NCBI RefSeq assembly: GCF_030296575.1
Contig: NZ_AP027729.1
Coordinates: 2,542,001 to 2,606,000, forward strand
DNA from: Paraoerskovia sediminicola
GTDB lineage: Bacteria > Actinomycetota > Actinomycetes > Actinomycetales > Cellulomonadaceae
Direction of reading: 5' to 3'
DNA length: 64,000 nucleotides
Below, piece by piece: positions 62,938-64,000 of the stretch. A program made the position numbers and the translations under genes. How positions within the stretch are numbered: the first letter of the stretch is position 1; every line of letters starts with the position of its first letter. The notes under the pieces are model-generated. The model was given only the letters and a program-made list of their open reading frames with translations. It had not been told where the DNA came from and did no database searches.

Positions 62938-64000
62938 GTGATGATCGCGCGCCGCAGGTCCCGTCGGTGGGTCCGCTGGGTCCTGCTGGCCCTCGCCGTG
63001 CTCGTCGCGTGCCTCACGTTCGGGGTGACGACGGCGACCGCGAACCTGAGCCTCGGGCCCCACGAGGCCGAGTACGACATCACGACGAACGGTCTCGCGA
63101 CCGTCGACTTCGGCCCGTTGGGGTCGCTCGAGATCGACTCGCCGGCGCCCCTCGGCATCGGGGTCGACGTGGTCGTCGGGGAGATCCCGTCCCAGCTGCG
63201 CGAGCTGGACGAGTCGACACCGCTCGACGCGCTCGCCGGTGACGCGCAGAGTTACCTGCAGTTCTTCGGCAGCCCCGAGGCCACGATCTCCTCGGCGATC
63301 CACGCGCTCGTCACGGACGCGATCTGGCGCACGCTGATCGCGATCGCGGTGGTCGTCATCGTGATCATCTCGTGCTGGCTCCTGCTGGGGTCGGCGCGGC
63401 GGCGAGAGCTCGCCCGGTCGATCGCGCCGCGGACCTGGGAGGTGGCCTCGGGCGCGCTGGTCCTGGTCCTCGTGGCCGGGACCCTCAGCTCGGGCACGAT
63501 CCGGGGACCGGAGCCGGAGGGGAGCGCGAGCCCGGTGTTCGCCGGCACGGGTCTCGAGGGGGCGCGCATCACGGGCAGGCTGTCCGGGATCGTCGACACG
63601 TACGGGACGCAGCTCCTCGAGACGTACCGGGACAACGAGCGCTTCTACGCGACGGCCGACGAGAAGCTCGACGCGGCGTGGGACGAGCGGCTCGCGCAGG
63701 AGAACATCGACGCGATCGCCGCCTCCGTCGGGCTGCGCGGCCCGGTCGTCAAGGCCTCCGCGGACGACGACTACGTGACGTTCCTCGTCGTGTCCGACCT
63801 GCACTGCAACACCGGGATGGCCCCGCTGATCGCGACGTCGGCGATCCGGTCAGGGGCGGACGTCGTGCTCGACGCGGGGGACACGACCATGAACGGGACC
63901 TCGGTCGAGGACGTGTGCGTCACCGCGCTCACCGGCGCCCTGCCGGACGGCGTCCCGCTCGTCGTCGCCGACGGGAACCACGACAGCGCGACCACGTCGG
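62938..64000 (+). CDS. Membrane-anchored metallophosphoesterase (cut by window end)
   Basis: The frame opens at GTG 62938 or ATG 62941 and has no stop within the window. The N-terminal helix WVLLALAVLVACLTFGVTTA is followed by an exported domain of about 90 residues, two more helices (LIAIAVVVIVIISCWLLL and ALVLVLVAGTL), and a calcineurin-like phosphoesterase domain. The metal motifs seen are FLVVSDLHCNTG, VLDAGDTTMNGT and VVADGNHDS (D-x-H, GD-x-x, GNHD). The remaining histidine motifs lie beyond the edge. Function beyond phosphoester hydrolysis is unknown. Confidence 0.85.
   Translation, partial: MMIARRRSRRWVRWVLLALAVLVACLTFGVTTATANLSLGPHEAEYDITTNGLATVDFGPLGSLEIDSPAPLGIGVDVVVGEIPSQLRELDESTPLDALAGDAQSYLQFFGSPEATISSAIHALVTDAIWRTLIAIAVVVIVIISCWLLLGSARRRELARSIAPRTWEVASGALVLVLVAGTLSSGTIRGPEPEGSASPVFAGTGLEGARITGRLSGIVDTYGTQLLETYRDNERFYATADEKLDAAWDERLAQENIDAIAASVGLRGPVVKASADDDYVTFLVVSDLHCNTGMAPLIATSAIRSGADVVLDAGDTTMNGTSVEDVCVTALTGALPDGVPLVVADGNHDSATTS

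Overview
The window is high-GC DNA with actinobacterial gene order and a strong bias for G or C at third codon positions. It probably comes from a Micrococcales organism of the Cellulomonas/Cellulosimicrobium/Isoptericola type. The lineage is inferred from the rne-rplU-rpmA-obg-proB-proA-nadD-rsfS order, the actinobacterial type of Ku, LigD and Mqo, a probable deazaflavin-dependent reductase and a class F-like sortase. The species cannot be named from sequence alone.

Layout. From 0.2 to 14.9 kb lies the conserved housekeeping block: RNase E/G, L21, L27, Obg GTPase, proline synthesis (proB, proA) with an aldehyde dehydrogenase between them, NadD, a membrane protein, RsfS, a histidine phosphatase, then tRNA-Ala(GGC). 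From 15 to 21 kb are small metabolic and unknown genes and an ABC exporter. At 21.4-22.9 kb is an AbiE-type toxin-antitoxin pair. From 23 to 29.9 kb are lpdA, a DUF2786 protein, a metallo-beta-lactamase-fold hydrolase, a secreted repeat protein, an aldo/keto reductase and small membrane proteins. From 30.0 to 37.0 kb is a type I restriction-modification operon (hsdM, a 58-codon ORF, hsdS, a zinc-ribbon protein, hsdR), joined by 4-base start/stop overlaps at three of its four junctions. From 37 to 48.8 kb are mqo, a four-gene ESX/WXG100-like operon, an MFS exporter, an FMN-binding oxidoreductase-like protein, an ABC-F ATPase, a quinone oxidoreductase and a CHRD-protein/sortase pair. LigD and a small alarmone synthetase end at 52.66 kb. 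The accessory stretch 52.66-59.4 kb follows: an IS3-type transposase remnant, McrC and McrB, the C-terminal relic of a second hsdR, an unknown 436-residue protein and about 0.9 kb with no clear gene. Ku resumes the chromosomal theme at 59.5 kb, followed by a TetR/MFS pair and a metallophosphoesterase cut by the window end.

How the genes work together. There are three anti-DNA or abortive systems (AbiE, type I R-M, McrBC) plus debris of a fourth, so this is a defence-rich segment. The McrBC island sits between the two partners of non-homologous end joining, LigD and Ku. ESX-like and sortase genes point to surface or secretion functions.

Sequence quality. At least 20 single-base losses, nearly all in G or C runs of four or five, break about 14 otherwise normal genes, including essential ones (rne, obg). 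All are deletions. They are treated here as sequencing or assembly errors and genes are annotated across them. Reported protein lengths assume these corrections.
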